Positions 35,233-44,050 of a stretch of DNA of 64,000 nucleotides are shown here, one piece after another; position 1 is the stretch's first letter; each line of letters opens with the position of its first letter. The stretch comes from an uncultured Bacteroidales bacterium (lineage in GTDB: Bacteria > Bacteroidota > Bacteroidia > Bacteroidales > UBA932). The position numbers were made by a program, and so were the translations under genes. The stretch lies in assembly GCA_900316955.1 (NCBI GenBank), contig ONEX01000014.1:1-64000 (forward strand). The letters are read 5' to 3'. Under the pieces are notes generated by a model. That model had not been told where the DNA came from. It did not search any database and worked only from the letters and a program-made list of their open reading frames with translations.

Positions 35233-38160
35233 TTAGAAGGTGACGGTCGCACCCAGGGTGACAACGCGGGTTTCGGGATAGCCGACGCCGTTGTCCACGC
35301 CCGGCGTCAGTCCGTTGGTGGACAGCAGGGCCGGGTCGGTTCCGGTGTAACCGGTGATGGTGTACAGGTCGGTCGCGGTCAGGAAGATGCGGAGGCTCCG
35401 GATGATGTCGTTGTTGGGATTCAGCGTGTAGCCCAGGGAGACATTCTGGATCTTCATGAAGTCGCCGTGCTCCAGGAAGTAGGAGGTGACGACGCCGCCG
35501 TATTCGCGGATATCCTTGTCGCGGGTGTAAGCGGTGCGGAAGACATTGGCGTTACCGGAGCTCTGGAGGTTGCCGGCGCGGCGGTTGTTGTAGATCATGT
35601 GGCCGAAAGCGCCGTTCATGAACACGTTCAGGTCCCAGTGCTTGTAGCGGAACGTGTTGTTCCAGGACAGGAAGAGCTTCGGGATGGTGTTGCCGATGTA
35701 GCGCTTGAAGGCGGCGTTGGCGGAGGCGGCGGTGATGACGTTGCCGTCGTTGTCGTACACCATCATGTCGCCGAACTCGTTCACGCCGGCGGCCTCGTAG
35801 CCGTACAGGGTGCCGAGGCGGCTGCCTTCGGTATAGCGGTAGTAGTAGGAGGTCTGTCCCAGGCCGCCGGTGCCCAGCATGTCGATGTAGGAGGCGCCGT
35901 AGATCTGGTTGGACAGGGTCTTGATCCGGGAGTAGCCGACGGAGGCGTTGATGCCGGAAGTCCAGGTGAAGTCCTTCTTCTTGACGATGTCGCCGTCCAG
36001 GGCGAGCTCGGCGCCGAGGTTCTGGGTCTCACCCACGTTCACGAGGATGGAGCTGTGGATGAACGGCGGCTGCGGAGCGGTGTAGTTGTACAGCAGGTCC
36101 GGGCTGCGGCGGTCGTACAGGTCGAGGCTACCGCGGAGGCGGTTGTCGAAGAAGACGAAGTCGAGACCGACGTTCACGGACACGAGCTTCTCCCAGCGCA
36201 GGTCCGGATTCGCGTTGGAGGCCGGGCGATAGCCCTTCACCCACTCACCGTCCATGAAATACTGGCCATGGCTGCCGTAGGTCGGGCGGGACACGTTGGA
36301 ACCGCCGCGACGGCCGGTGACACCGTAGGAGACACGGGGCTTGAGGCTGTTGATCCAGCGGGCGCCCTGCATGAACTCCATGTTCGCCATTTCCCAGGCG
36401 AGGGAGGCGGCGGGGAAGTTACCCCACTTGTGGTTCGCGCCGAAGTTGGTGGCGCCTTCGTGACGGAGGGACAGGGAAGCGAAGATGGTGTTGTTCCAGT
36501 TGTAGTTCACACGGCCCAGGAGGGCGATGACCTTGGACAGGGACTTGCCGGAGCCCATGCCCGCCTGGGCGGGGTTCTCGGTCCGGGCGGTACCGGCACC
36601 GATGTCGTTCCACAGGAGGGAGTCATAGGTGAAGCCGCGGTTGGTCATGTTCATGCTCTCCGAGTTGTGGTCCTGGTAGGAGTAGCCGGCCACCGCGTTG
36701 AGGTGGTGGGCGCCCTGGTGGAAGGAGTAGTTGAACAGCCACTCGAGCTGGTTGCGCCAGTTCTTGCTGTAGCTCAGGGAAGCGGTGCCCTCATAGCCGT
36801 TCCAGTACTTGTCGTGGGACTCGATGGGGGTGTAGTTGTTGGACTTGTAGTCGTTGTAGTCCAGGGAGTAGGTGACCGTGGAGCTGAGGTTGTGGACTTC
36901 ATTCTTGATGAAGTTCGCCTTCAGGGACACGGCGCCGGTGGTGTACAGGCGCTGGCCGTTCGCGGTCTTGTTGAGCATCGCCTCCACCGGGTTCGTGGCG
37001 CCGGTCGGAGCCGTCGGCTGGTAGTAGGAACCGTCCTCGTTGTAGATCGGGAACGTCGGGTTGATGGTCAGGGCGGTGCCGAAGGAGCCGTCGTTGCCGT
37101 ATTCCTCGTTCACGCGACGCGCGTTCAGGCTGATGTTCAGCTGGAGGATGTCCTTGATGAGGCGCTGCTCCACGGCGGCGCGGGCGCCGAATTCCTCACG
37201 GGCGTCCACAAGGTCCACACCGAGGGAGTTCTTATAGGACACGGAAGCGTTGTAGGAACCCTTGGCGGTGCTGCCGTCCACGCCCACGTAGTGGCTGTGA
37301 CCATAGGAGAAGTCGCGCAGGAGCGCGTTGTACCAGTCCGTGCGGTAGCCATAGTCGGTGCCGCGGCGGGAGCGGACCCACTCGTCCGGAGAGAGGACCT
37401 CGATCGGGGCCTTCACGAAGTTCACGTTGAACGCGCCGTCATAGGTGACATGGGCCGTGCCGGCCTCGTCCTTGGAGCCCTTCTTGGTGGTCACGAGGAT
37501 GACGCCGTTCGCGCCGGCCGTACCATAGATGGAAGCGGAAGCCGCATCCTTCAGGACGGTCATGGACTCGATGTCCTGCGGAGCCAGGGAACGGATGTCG
37601 CCGCCCGGGACGCCGTCGATCACCACGAGCGGGCCGTTGCCGGCCTGCAGGGAGGTGGCGCCACGGATCTGGTAGTCGGAACCGGAGTTCGGGTTGGAGC
37701 CCTGGCTCGTCACGACGTTCAGGCCGGCAACCTTACCGGTGAGCATCGTCATCGGGTTGTTGGTGGTGCCGCGGAAGAAGTCCTTGCTGTCCACCTGGAC
37801 GATGGACGCGGAAACCTCCTTCTTGGACAGGGTACCGTAACCGATGACCACGACTTCGTCCAGGAACTCGGTGTCCTCGAGGAGGAGCACCTTGGCCGGG
37901 ACTTCGGAGGCCTTGAAAACTTGGGTGGCGTAACCGATGCAGCTGATTTCAACCAGCGCATCAGCATCCGGGACGCGAAGGACGAAATCTCCGTCCAGGC
38001 CGGTCGTCGTGCCGTTCGTCGTGCCTTGCTGCAAGACGGTGGCGCCGATCACCGGGCCCATCGCATCCTCCACCACGCCTTTGACCAGGTATCCGCCCTG
38101 GGCGGACACCAGACCCGCTGCCAGAAGCAGGAGGGTCAATGCGGAAAGAATCCTTTTCAT
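35233..38160 (-). CDS. SusC-like TonB-dependent outer membrane transporter
   Basis: The 975-residue protein has signal peptide residues 1-20 and a carboxypeptidase regulatory-like domain (about 24-100, GYLVKGVVEDAMGPVIGATV). The plug starts with EVVVIGYGTLSKKEVSASI, and a 22-strand barrel ends in a terminal Phe (LGATVTF). It imports oligosaccharides with SusD using TonB energy. The lower strand coding matches SusC closely from end to end, with no breaks. A TAATTTTG promoter box lies about 46 nt upstream of the ATG. Confidence 0.95.
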   Translation of the reverse strand: MKRILSALTLLLLAAGLVSAQGGYLVKGVVEDAMGPVIGATVLQQGTTNGTTTGLDGDFVLRVPDADALVEISCIGYATQVFKASEVPAKVLLLEDTEFLDEVVVIGYGTLSKKEVSASIVQVDSKDFFRGTTNNPMTMLTGKVAGLNVVTSQGSNPNSGSDYQIRGATSLQAGNGPLVVIDGVPGGDIRSLAPQDIESMTVLKDAASASIYGTAGANGVILVTTKKGSKDEAGTAHVTYDGAFNVNFVKAPIEVLSPDEWVRSRRGTDYGYRTDWYNALLRDFSYGHSHYVGVDGSTAKGSYNASVSYKNSLGVDLVDAREEFGARAAVEQRLIKDILQLNISLNARRVNEEYGNDGSFGTALTINPTFPIYNEDGSYYQPTAPTGATNPVEAMLNKTANGQRLYTTGAVSLKANFIKNEVHNLSSTVTYSLDYNDYKSNNYTPIESHDKYWNGYEGTASLSYSKNWRNQLEWLFNYSFHQGAHHLNAVAGYSYQDHNSESMNMTNRGFTYDSLLWNDIGAGTARTENPAQAGMGSGKSLSKVIALLGRVNYNWNNTIFASLSLRHEGATNFGANHKWGNFPAASLAWEMANMEFMQGARWINSLKPRVSYGVTGRRGGSNVSRPTYGSHGQYFMDGEWVKGYRPASNANPDLRWEKLVSVNVGLDFVFFDNRLRGSLDLYDRRSPDLLYNYTAPQPPFIHSSILVNVGETQNLGAELALDGDIVKKKDFTWTSGINASVGYSRIKTLSNQIYGASYIDMLGTGGLGQTSYYYRYTEGSRLGTLYGYEAAGVNEFGDMMVYDNDGNVITAASANAAFKRYIGNTIPKLFLSWNNTFRYKHWDLNVFMNGAFGHMIYNNRRAGNLQSSGNANVFRTAYTRDKDIREYGGVVTSYFLEHGDFMKIQNVSLGYTLNPNNDIIRSLRIFLTATDLYTITGYTGTDPALLSTNGLTPGVDNGVGYPETRVVTLGATVTF

Positions 38161-38205
38161 TGGGTTGGTAGTTGGTTATATTGGGTTACTGTTGTCAGTG
38201 TACCG

Positions 38206-38213
38206 CAAAATTA
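38206..38213 (-). promoter_or_regulatory. -7 box of the first susC operon
   Basis: TAATTTTG on the minus strand predicts a leader of about 40 nt before the SusC start at 38160. This is the likely SusR-controlled promoter. Confidence 0.6.
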
Positions 38214-38270
38214 CCGGGATTCTCACGCGCGTCCGAATAACATAGGGAAAATATAATTCTAAAACATTTT

Positions 38271-38293
38271 AATACGCTGTGAACCAGCGTATT
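38271..38293. promoter_or_regulatory. inverted repeat upstream of susC (candidate operator)
   Basis: Perfect 9-bp arms AATACGCTG and CAGCGTATT flank 5 nt. It lies 58 nt upstream of the TAATTTTG box and 43 nt past the susR stop. No T run follows on the minus strand, so an activator site fits better than a terminator. Confidence 0.45.
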
Positions 38294-38336
38294 GACACCC
38301 TCCTCCGGGGTAAAAAATATAACGGTTGTATTGGCC

Positions 38337-39932
38337 TTACCGGGCCCCAATCTTCATAATCTCGGCCTCGAACTGCTCGTTTTCCACCCAGGACTTGTTC
38401 TTCACCCGCGTCTTGTAGGTGTTGATGGTGTGGACGGAGTAGTCCAGGAACCTGGCAATGCGGTCCGTCTCGGAGATGCCGAGGCGGATGAGGGCGAAGA
38501 TGCGCATCTCCGGGGTGAGGCCTTCCGCGGGGAACCGCTGCTCCGTTTCCGGGAACAGGGCGTTGTAGTCGTTGACGAAAGTCGGGAAGATCTTGAGGAA
38601 GGTGTGGTCGAAGGACTCGTACATCTCGTCCCGCTCCTTGGCGATGGTGGATTCCTTCAGGGACCGGCGCAGCTCGTCATACTGCCGGGTGACGATCATC
38701 CGGTCCACCATCTTGTACAGCTGCGCCATCTTGTCCAGGAACTCGGAATTGATGTAGAACGAGTTGCCGATGTACTCGGACTTGATCTCGTTCGCCTCCG
38801 CGAGCTGGGCGTTCGCGGCCTCGAGCTGCGCGTTCCGCTCCTCGATGGTCGCGCGCGCCTCGTGCAGGCGGCGGTATTGACGGCGGATGAACCAGATGGC
38901 GACGCCGGCGGCCAGCAGGAGCGCCGCGGCCAGTCCGACCGCGAGCGCCAGCAGGTTCCGCTCCCGCCGCAGGCTGTCGTAATGGTTCTTCTCCACGAGG
39001 GGCAGCACCGCGCCGACCTCCAGCTTACGGAGGCGGGCATTGTAGAAATTGGCGTCGTCGAAGGACTCCCGGACATAGCGGGACGGCCGCTCCACCTCTC
39101 CCCTTCTCGTCAGGTACTCGGCCAGCATCCGCAGCGCCGTCGTCTCCTTCGTGGAGGACTTAAGGTCGAAGATGGCCGACTCGCACAGCGACTGGATGGC
39201 CTCGTCGTCCCGGCCCAGGCAATGCTGGAGCCAGCCGGTGGACGACGCGAAAATGGCACGCTGATGGTAATCGAGGTTCTCGTCGGAGAGCAGGCGGCTG
39301 AACGCCGCGATGCCCTCCTCGTACTGGGCGCTCTCCATCAGGTAGTTCGCCCGGTATTCCCACCAGACGGGCGATTCCACCGGGACCATCTCCATGATCT
39401 TCCGGCTGTACTCCTCCCCCACCCGGGAATACTCGTCCCAATACGGGGCCGTCTGGGAATAGCCGCGGGCGGAATAGTTCAGCCGCACCTGCATCTTGTA
39501 GTATTCCAAGAGCGTCGCCGGCGAAACCCCCTCCACGTCCAGGGCATTCATTACGTCGAAAGCCTCCTTGTACAGGCCGGCCGAAATCAGGCAGAACGTC
39601 GTGGCGCAACTGGCCTCCACCCGCGCGTCAGGGAGCTCCGCCGCGGCCGCCAGCCGGGCCATCTCCTGCGCATATGCATAGGCCGAATCATACTTGTAGC
39701 TCTGATACTCCTCGTACAAGGCCCGCGAGAAATTGTACCGGTCACGGTCGTCCAGCGACGCCCGGAGCCGCCCCCGCAGCTGCACGATGCGGGCTTCCTT
39801 CTGCGCGTCGTACTCCCCCTTCTTCGCCAGCTCCGCATCCAGCTCGTCCAGCCACGGCTCGCCCCGCTCCCGCCCTTGCATGGGCAGCAGCACAAAAAGA
39901 AGCAGCGCGATGAAATGGACAACTTTCCGCAT
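38337..39932 (-). CDS. susR: SusR-like transmembrane starch regulator (DUF6377 type)
   Basis: The 531-residue protein has signal-like residues 1-20, a helical periplasmic TPR-like region to about 320, one transmembrane helix (LLALAVGLAAALLLAAGVAIWFI, about 329-351), a coiled coil (about 355-390) and a C-terminal cytoplasmic LuxR-like helix-turn-helix (RLGISETDRIARFLDYSVHTINTY). B. theta SusR has this plan and activates sus genes on sensing maltose. It lies between the two SusC/D units on the same strand. ATG 39932 is used; GTG 39935 is possible. A TATCTTGC box ends 6 nt before the start. Confidence 0.88.
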   Translation of the reverse strand: MRKVVHFIALLLFVLLPMQGRERGEPWLDELDAELAKKGEYDAQKEARIVQLRGRLRASLDDRDRYNFSRALYEEYQSYKYDSAYAYAQEMARLAAAAELPDARVEASCATTFCLISAGLYKEAFDVMNALDVEGVSPATLLEYYKMQVRLNYSARGYSQTAPYWDEYSRVGEEYSRKIMEMVPVESPVWWEYRANYLMESAQYEEGIAAFSRLLSDENLDYHQRAIFASSTGWLQHCLGRDDEAIQSLCESAIFDLKSSTKETTALRMLAEYLTRRGEVERPSRYVRESFDDANFYNARLRKLEVGAVLPLVEKNHYDSLRRERNLLALAVGLAAALLLAAGVAIWFIRRQYRRLHEARATIEERNAQLEAANAQLAEANEIKSEYIGNSFYINSEFLDKMAQLYKMVDRMIVTRQYDELRRSLKESTIAKERDEMYESFDHTFLKIFPTFVNDYNALFPETEQRFPAEGLTPEMRIFALIRLGISETDRIARFLDYSVHTINTYKTRVKNKSWVENEQFEAEIMKIGAR

Positions 39933-40021
39933 CACGCTGCAAGATAATGATTTTCAGTGAGAAAAAGAAACAGAGGGCGACAAGAAGCTCTCCCAGGAAG
40001 GAATCCGGCTAATCCGGCCTA

Positions 40022-41515
40022 TTACTTCTTCTCAAACATAATCCAGCCGGCCGCGTCGTTGAAGAAGACGTCGTAGGTGCCGGCGGGAAGGCTGAGGGTG
40101 CCATCGGGAGCATAGCTGTTGTTAAAGCTCACCGGCGAAGACATGTGGTCGGCATCGATGTGACCATCGTTCCATTGGACCTTCCAACTGCCATTGTATA
40201 TCTTCCACCCGACATTCACGTCGGAAGCAAAGGTCACTGTCGTCGTCCAATTGTGGCCTACGGGCTGATCCATGGCGATACGTCCTTGCTCCCAGTTGGT
40301 GAAGTCACCGACCAGATACAATTGGTCGTGGTGATATTCATTGTCCACCCTGTCCGTCGTATATGTCCAATTGCCGTTATCCAAGGTCAGCGATACTTTC
40401 CAAACGCCGACATCACCATAGATATTGCCGACATTCTCCCCGTACGAAGCGTGATTGTTGTCATTTCTGCCCCCGATGACATTGAACCAATCTGTTCCGA
40501 GATTGAATCCCTGGAGAATCCGGAATCCAAGGTCCCTGTCCCCCCGAGGGCCCCGGTGACTGTATAACGCTCCCATGAAAGAAATAGGATTCGCACCGGT
40601 CTGAATCATCCGGGCAGATTTGATATCGTCCGACCAGTCCGTCTCGGTGCTCGTCAGATAAAACTCTTTGCACTGGGGATCGAAAGCGGGCATCTTGAGC
40701 AGATGCGCCTGCGCAGCTGTAAAGGAAGAGGACCGCTTTTTCTTGTAAAAGGCAAACTGGACATCGCGGCCGGCATGGGTGCGGAAAACACCGGAAGTGA
40801 TGGACAAGGAAAAGCCGCCGTCATAAGTCGCAGCCGGCAGACAGAAATAATAAGGCTCGTTTAAAGCCCACGGAGCGGAAACAGTCATCCCGTTGTCACC
40901 TGCAGAGGAGAGAGACGTGCCGTTGACCGCAAATTTGCCGGTAATAGGCCGAGTTCCCGGGACAGAGAACTCCACGTTTTGGGGGTCCAGCCCGGAACTC
41001 GGATAGCTGGGTGCCGTGGTAAACGGAGAGACGTACACCATCGAGGCCAGATGCTGAAAGGCCATGGATCCTGCGCTGACAGTCGCTTTCATCGGAATGG
41101 TCCTGTTCATGGCGGCAACGCTGGCATAGCTCGCGGGCAGGACGATTTGGTTCGGATTGTCCTCGACGGCAATGGAAGCAGGATAATAAGCCGTGGCGCC
41201 ATCATCAATCCGGTCTCCTGTCGCAATTTCGAAAGTGAATGTCGGGGAATCGACAGAGAAATCGCCACTCTGGATAACGCCGACAACCAGATTACCCTGG
41301 CTGGTAAACAGGGCGACCTGATCATCCGAGGCCCACGTTCCTGCCCCGCTGACGGGATCGAAAGACAATCTCGTCTCCGGATCGAACGTGGCTTTCAACG
41401 AGACCGTATAGGTCTTGGTTTCGGAAACCTCTATGTTTTCGTCCGTCACGGGCAGGGTTTCCCGGGAACAGGCGGCCAGCAGCAAGGCTGCGGCGAAGTA
41501 AATCATTCTTTTCAT
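40022..41515 (-). CDS. fimbrillin-like / SusF-like surface lipoprotein
   Basis: The 497-residue lipoprotein has signal MKRMIYFAAALLLAAC (C16). The N-terminal two thirds follow the fimbrillin/Mfa pattern (SLKATFDPETRLSF, GTWASDDQVALFTS, ATAYYPASI, FQHLASMVYV). The last third resembles the SusE/SusF outer-membrane module (YLVGDFTNWEQGRIAMDQ… GTYDVFFNDAAGWIMFEKK). It may bind starch at the surface. Base and codon use is visibly less GC-rich than its neighbours, suggesting more recent acquisition. Starts at 41515 or 41527 are both possible. A 45-residue ORF ends 13 nt upstream. Confidence 0.75.
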   Translation of the reverse strand: MKRMIYFAAALLLAACSRETLPVTDENIEVSETKTYTVSLKATFDPETRLSFDPVSGAGTWASDDQVALFTSQGNLVVGVIQSGDFSVDSPTFTFEIATGDRIDDGATAYYPASIAVEDNPNQIVLPASYASVAAMNRTIPMKATVSAGSMAFQHLASMVYVSPFTTAPSYPSSGLDPQNVEFSVPGTRPITGKFAVNGTSLSSAGDNGMTVSAPWALNEPYYFCLPAATYDGGFSLSITSGVFRTHAGRDVQFAFYKKKRSSSFTAAQAHLLKMPAFDPQCKEFYLTSTETDWSDDIKSARMIQTGANPISFMGALYSHRGPRGDRDLGFRILQGFNLGTDWFNVIGGRNDNNHASYGENVGNIYGDVGVWKVSLTLDNGNWTYTTDRVDNEYHHDQLYLVGDFTNWEQGRIAMDQPVGHNWTTTVTFASDVNVGWKIYNGSWKVQWNDGHIDADHMSSPVSFNNSYAPDGTLSLPAGTYDVFFNDAAGWIMFEKK

Positions 41516-41528
41516 CGCCCATCCCATT

Positions 41529-41666
41529 TTAATCCCACTGTCCCTCTTCGACAGTGACAGACTGTGCACTCACACCGCCCCTTTGGGTTTCATAGAGGAG
41601 CCCTTCCTCCAGATTCAAAATCAGCAACTCGCATTCCGGAGCCACATAAATGTTCTTCCGATTCAT
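41529..41666 (-). CDS. 45-residue ORF preceding the fimbrillin-like gene
   Basis: Forty-five codons (MNRKNIYVAPECELLIL…, ending EEGQWD) lie directly upstream of the lipoprotein gene on the same strand. The pattern of a Tyr-x-x-Pro-x-x-Glu start, an acidic body and a Trp-Asp end matches small unnamed peptides often found before fimbrillin-type lipoprotein genes in Bacteroidales, as I remember them. No function is known. It is probably co-transcribed with the next gene. Confidence 0.6.
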   Translation of the reverse strand: MNRKNIYVAPECELLILNLEEGLLYETQRGGVSAQSVTVEEGQWD

Positions 41667-41702
41667 AAAAAAGAATACTATAACTAACTTTCAGCGGGTA
41701 AA

Positions 41703-41731
41703 GTTACGCTTTTTTCGGGAAAAAGCGTAAC
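41703..41731. terminator. terminator after the SusG-like gene
   Basis: Twelve-bp arms GTTACGCTTTTT and AAAAAGCGTAAC around a 5-nt loop start 5 nt past the stop codon of the SusG-like gene. It ends the first susCDEG unit and could act in both directions. Confidence 0.75.
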
Positions 41732-41735
41732 CTGC

Positions 41736-43958
41736 TTACAGCTTGAACACTACGGACGAGTTCGGGCCGAGGGTGAGGGTGGTGTGGTCGTAGGTGGCCG
41801 TACCCAGGAGGCCGACGGCGCGGGACATGTCGTCCTTGACGGTGACGTCCTTCGCCGTGCCCGCCGTGTTGTGGATGACGAGGAGCTTCTGGCTGCCGGC
41901 GGTCATGTACCAGGCGGCGATGGAGCCTCCGTTGCCGGGGGCCACGGTCATCGTGCCTTCGGCCAGGGCCGGGTAAATGTTGCGGAGACGGCTCCAGGTC
42001 TTGTACACGTTCAGGAGGGAGTTCGCATCGGCTTTCTGGGCCTCCACGGAGATGGAGGAGGTGAGCATCGCGTTGTCTACCTTGCTGACGCCCTTCTTCG
42101 CGCAGTCGCTGCCGCTCTTGTTCCACATCATCGGGGTGCGGACATATTCGTCGCCGCCGCCCTTCGTTCCATAGTAGCCGAGCTCTTCACCCTGGTACAC
42201 GAAAGGCTTGCCGGCCGTGGTGAGCAGCATCGCGGCCGCCTGCTTCTCCTTCGCCAGGTTCTTGCCGAGGGCTTCCGCCGCGCGGTCCTGGTCGTGGTTG
42301 GTCATGAAGATGGACGTGATGGCGTCCGGACGGACCGCCGTATGGTCGGAGATGAAGCCGCTCACCGCGGACACGTAGCCGGCGGCATTGCCGCTCAACG
42401 CCTTCTTCAGTTCATCGAAGTAAGCGAACTCGAAGCAGGAATTGATGCCCTTGTAGTAGTTCTTCTCGACTCCGTGCGACTCCCAGGCCTCAGCGACCAT
42501 GAAGATGTCGTCCGTGTGGCCCGCCGCCTTGTAGGTGGCGTTGCAGTGGTCGTACCACTTCTTCAGCAAGGTCTGGTTGGCCGTATTGTTGTAGGAGTTG
42601 ATGCCGCCGCAGATGTGCTTGACCGCATCCAGGCGGAGTCCGTCCACCCCCAGGTTGATCCATTTGTCGGCCGAACCGGCGAGGGCCTGGAACGTGGGAT
42701 TGTCCTCAGCCGTCGCGGGATCGCCGTAGTTCAGGTCCGGCATCCAGTCGCTGAAGCAACCCATGTAGTACAGGGTTTCCGTGGTCACGTTCGAGAGTTC
42801 GATCTTGTAGCGGCCCGAGCCGGTGAAACTCATGTCTTCGCCATCCGGGACCAGGTCGACCGCCTTCCCCTCCGTGATCGTGACCTTGCCGGAAGCGCCG
42901 AACTTGGATCCGGGATCCCAGTTCATGTATTTGCGGATCAGCATGCCGCAGGAACCGTTGACCTCGAACACCAGATACAAGGTTCCGTCCCCGCGGTCCT
43001 TGAACCGGAGCTCCTGCGCGGCCGAACCATCCTTCCAGGTGTACAGGTTCCAGTTCGATGAGCCCGTGGTCACGGCCTCGGTGGTCTTGGTCACGGTCAG
43101 CTTCGGCGATCCGGAAGTGGCCTGTTTCCACTCGCCCGCCTGGTAGGTCGTTCCCTTCAGCATCGGGAACTTGGTATAGTCCGCCGAGGGATTGGAGCTG
43201 AAGAAATAGTAGTCCCGGTACTGGGAGGACGGGTCGGCCAGGGCCTGCTTGAACCAGGCGTTGCCCTTGCCGGAATGGTTCAGGACATAGTCCATGTAGA
43301 TCTTGATGCCCTTGCCATGGGCCGCGTCGATCAGGTTCTTGAAGTCCTCCTGGGTGCCGTACAACGGGTTCACATCGTAGTAATCCGTGACGTCATAGGC
43401 GTGGTAGCTGTCCGACGGATGCGCCGGCGACAGCCACAGCCCCGTCACGCCCATCTCGTCCAGGTAATCCAGCTTGTTCTGGATGCCCTTGAAGTCACCG
43501 ATGCCGTCGCCGTTGCTGTCGGCGAAGGAGTAGATCAGGAGCTGGTAGGTCGTGGAAGAGCGCTTGGTGCCGTCGAAGCTGTCGGGGTTCGCCACGACCG
43601 TGACGATGTTCTTTCCCTTCTGGGACACGGCGACCGAGACGGTGCTCGAACCCTTGACGGAAATCGAACCGGAACGGTCCTCGCCCGTGTTGGTATCGAC
43701 CGTCACCGCCAGGGTGGCCTTGCCGGTGCCGGAGGTTTTCTCCATATGGATCCAGGAGGCGGAAGGCGTGGCCGTCCAATCCTTTTCCGTGGTGACGTAC
43801 ACGAGCTTGGTCGATGCGTCCTCGGCCTCGAAATCGAGCGAGGCGGGGCTCACCGTCAGGGTGTCCTGCACTTCCGGCTTGTTCTTCGTCGGGTCGCAGG
43901 AGAAGAGGACCAGCAGCGCGGCCAGGGAGGCCAGGATGGAGATGAGAGTCCGTTTCAT
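41736..43958 (-). CDS. SusG-like surface alpha-amylase with BACON domain
   Basis: The 740-residue lipoprotein (lipobox FSC, C21) has a BACON domain at about 33-116 (LTVSPASLDFEAEDAS… WIHMEKTSGTGKA), then a GH13 barrel with D444 (GLRLDAVKH), E490 (MVAEAW) and D556 (MTNHDQ). An insertion of about 135 residues (262-400) in the B domain sits where SusG carries CBM58 and has a beta-rich pattern. It should cut starch at the cell surface and feed SusC/SusD. It follows the SusE/F-like gene after two hairpins. Confidence 0.92.
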   Translation of the reverse strand: MKRTLISILASLAALLVLFSCDPTKNKPEVQDTLTVSPASLDFEAEDASTKLVYVTTEKDWTATPSASWIHMEKTSGTGKATLAVTVDTNTGEDRSGSISVKGSSTVSVAVSQKGKNIVTVVANPDSFDGTKRSSTTYQLLIYSFADSNGDGIGDFKGIQNKLDYLDEMGVTGLWLSPAHPSDSYHAYDVTDYYDVNPLYGTQEDFKNLIDAAHGKGIKIYMDYVLNHSGKGNAWFKQALADPSSQYRDYYFFSSNPSADYTKFPMLKGTTYQAGEWKQATSGSPKLTVTKTTEAVTTGSSNWNLYTWKDGSAAQELRFKDRGDGTLYLVFEVNGSCGMLIRKYMNWDPGSKFGASGKVTITEGKAVDLVPDGEDMSFTGSGRYKIELSNVTTETLYYMGCFSDWMPDLNYGDPATAEDNPTFQALAGSADKWINLGVDGLRLDAVKHICGGINSYNNTANQTLLKKWYDHCNATYKAAGHTDDIFMVAEAWESHGVEKNYYKGINSCFEFAYFDELKKALSGNAAGYVSAVSGFISDHTAVRPDAITSIFMTNHDQDRAAEALGKNLAKEKQAAAMLLTTAGKPFVYQGEELGYYGTKGGGDEYVRTPMMWNKSGSDCAKKGVSKVDNAMLTSSISVEAQKADANSLLNVYKTWSRLRNIYPALAEGTMTVAPGNGGSIAAWYMTAGSQKLLVIHNTAGTAKDVTVKDDMSRAVGLLGTATYDHTTLTLGPNSSVVFKL

Positions 43959-43977
43959 AAGGCAGTCGATGTTTGAG

Positions 43978-43998
43978 ATTCCCGGTCAAGCCGGGAAT
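43978..43998. repeat. REP-like palindrome variant
   Basis: Arms ATTCCCGG and CCGGGAAT enclose TCAAG. It differs by two compensating bases from the copies at 15725 and 62624, so pairing is preserved. It lies in the 92-nt gap before the SusG-like gene. Confidence 0.7.
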
Positions 43999-44013
43999 GA
44001 CGGTTACTTGGCA

Positions 44014-44041
44014 GGCCGGGGTCCGGTCAGGGGCCCCGGCC
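44014..44041. promoter_or_regulatory. intercistronic hairpin after the SusE/F-like gene
   Basis: Arms GGCCGGGG and CCCCGGCC are formed here. It is near-identical to 30970-30997 in the equivalent position of the other starch operon. On the minus strand, transcription passes it after the SusE/F-like stop codon. Confidence 0.7.
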
Positions 44042-44050
44042 CGAAAAAAG

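Noticed and set aside
33913-38256. 1447-codon open frame on the plus strand opposite susC and susD
   Set aside because: It is the antisense shadow of two clear SusC/SusD genes; high GC keeps the opposite frame open. The composition is rich in Gly, Val, His and Arg with no domain.
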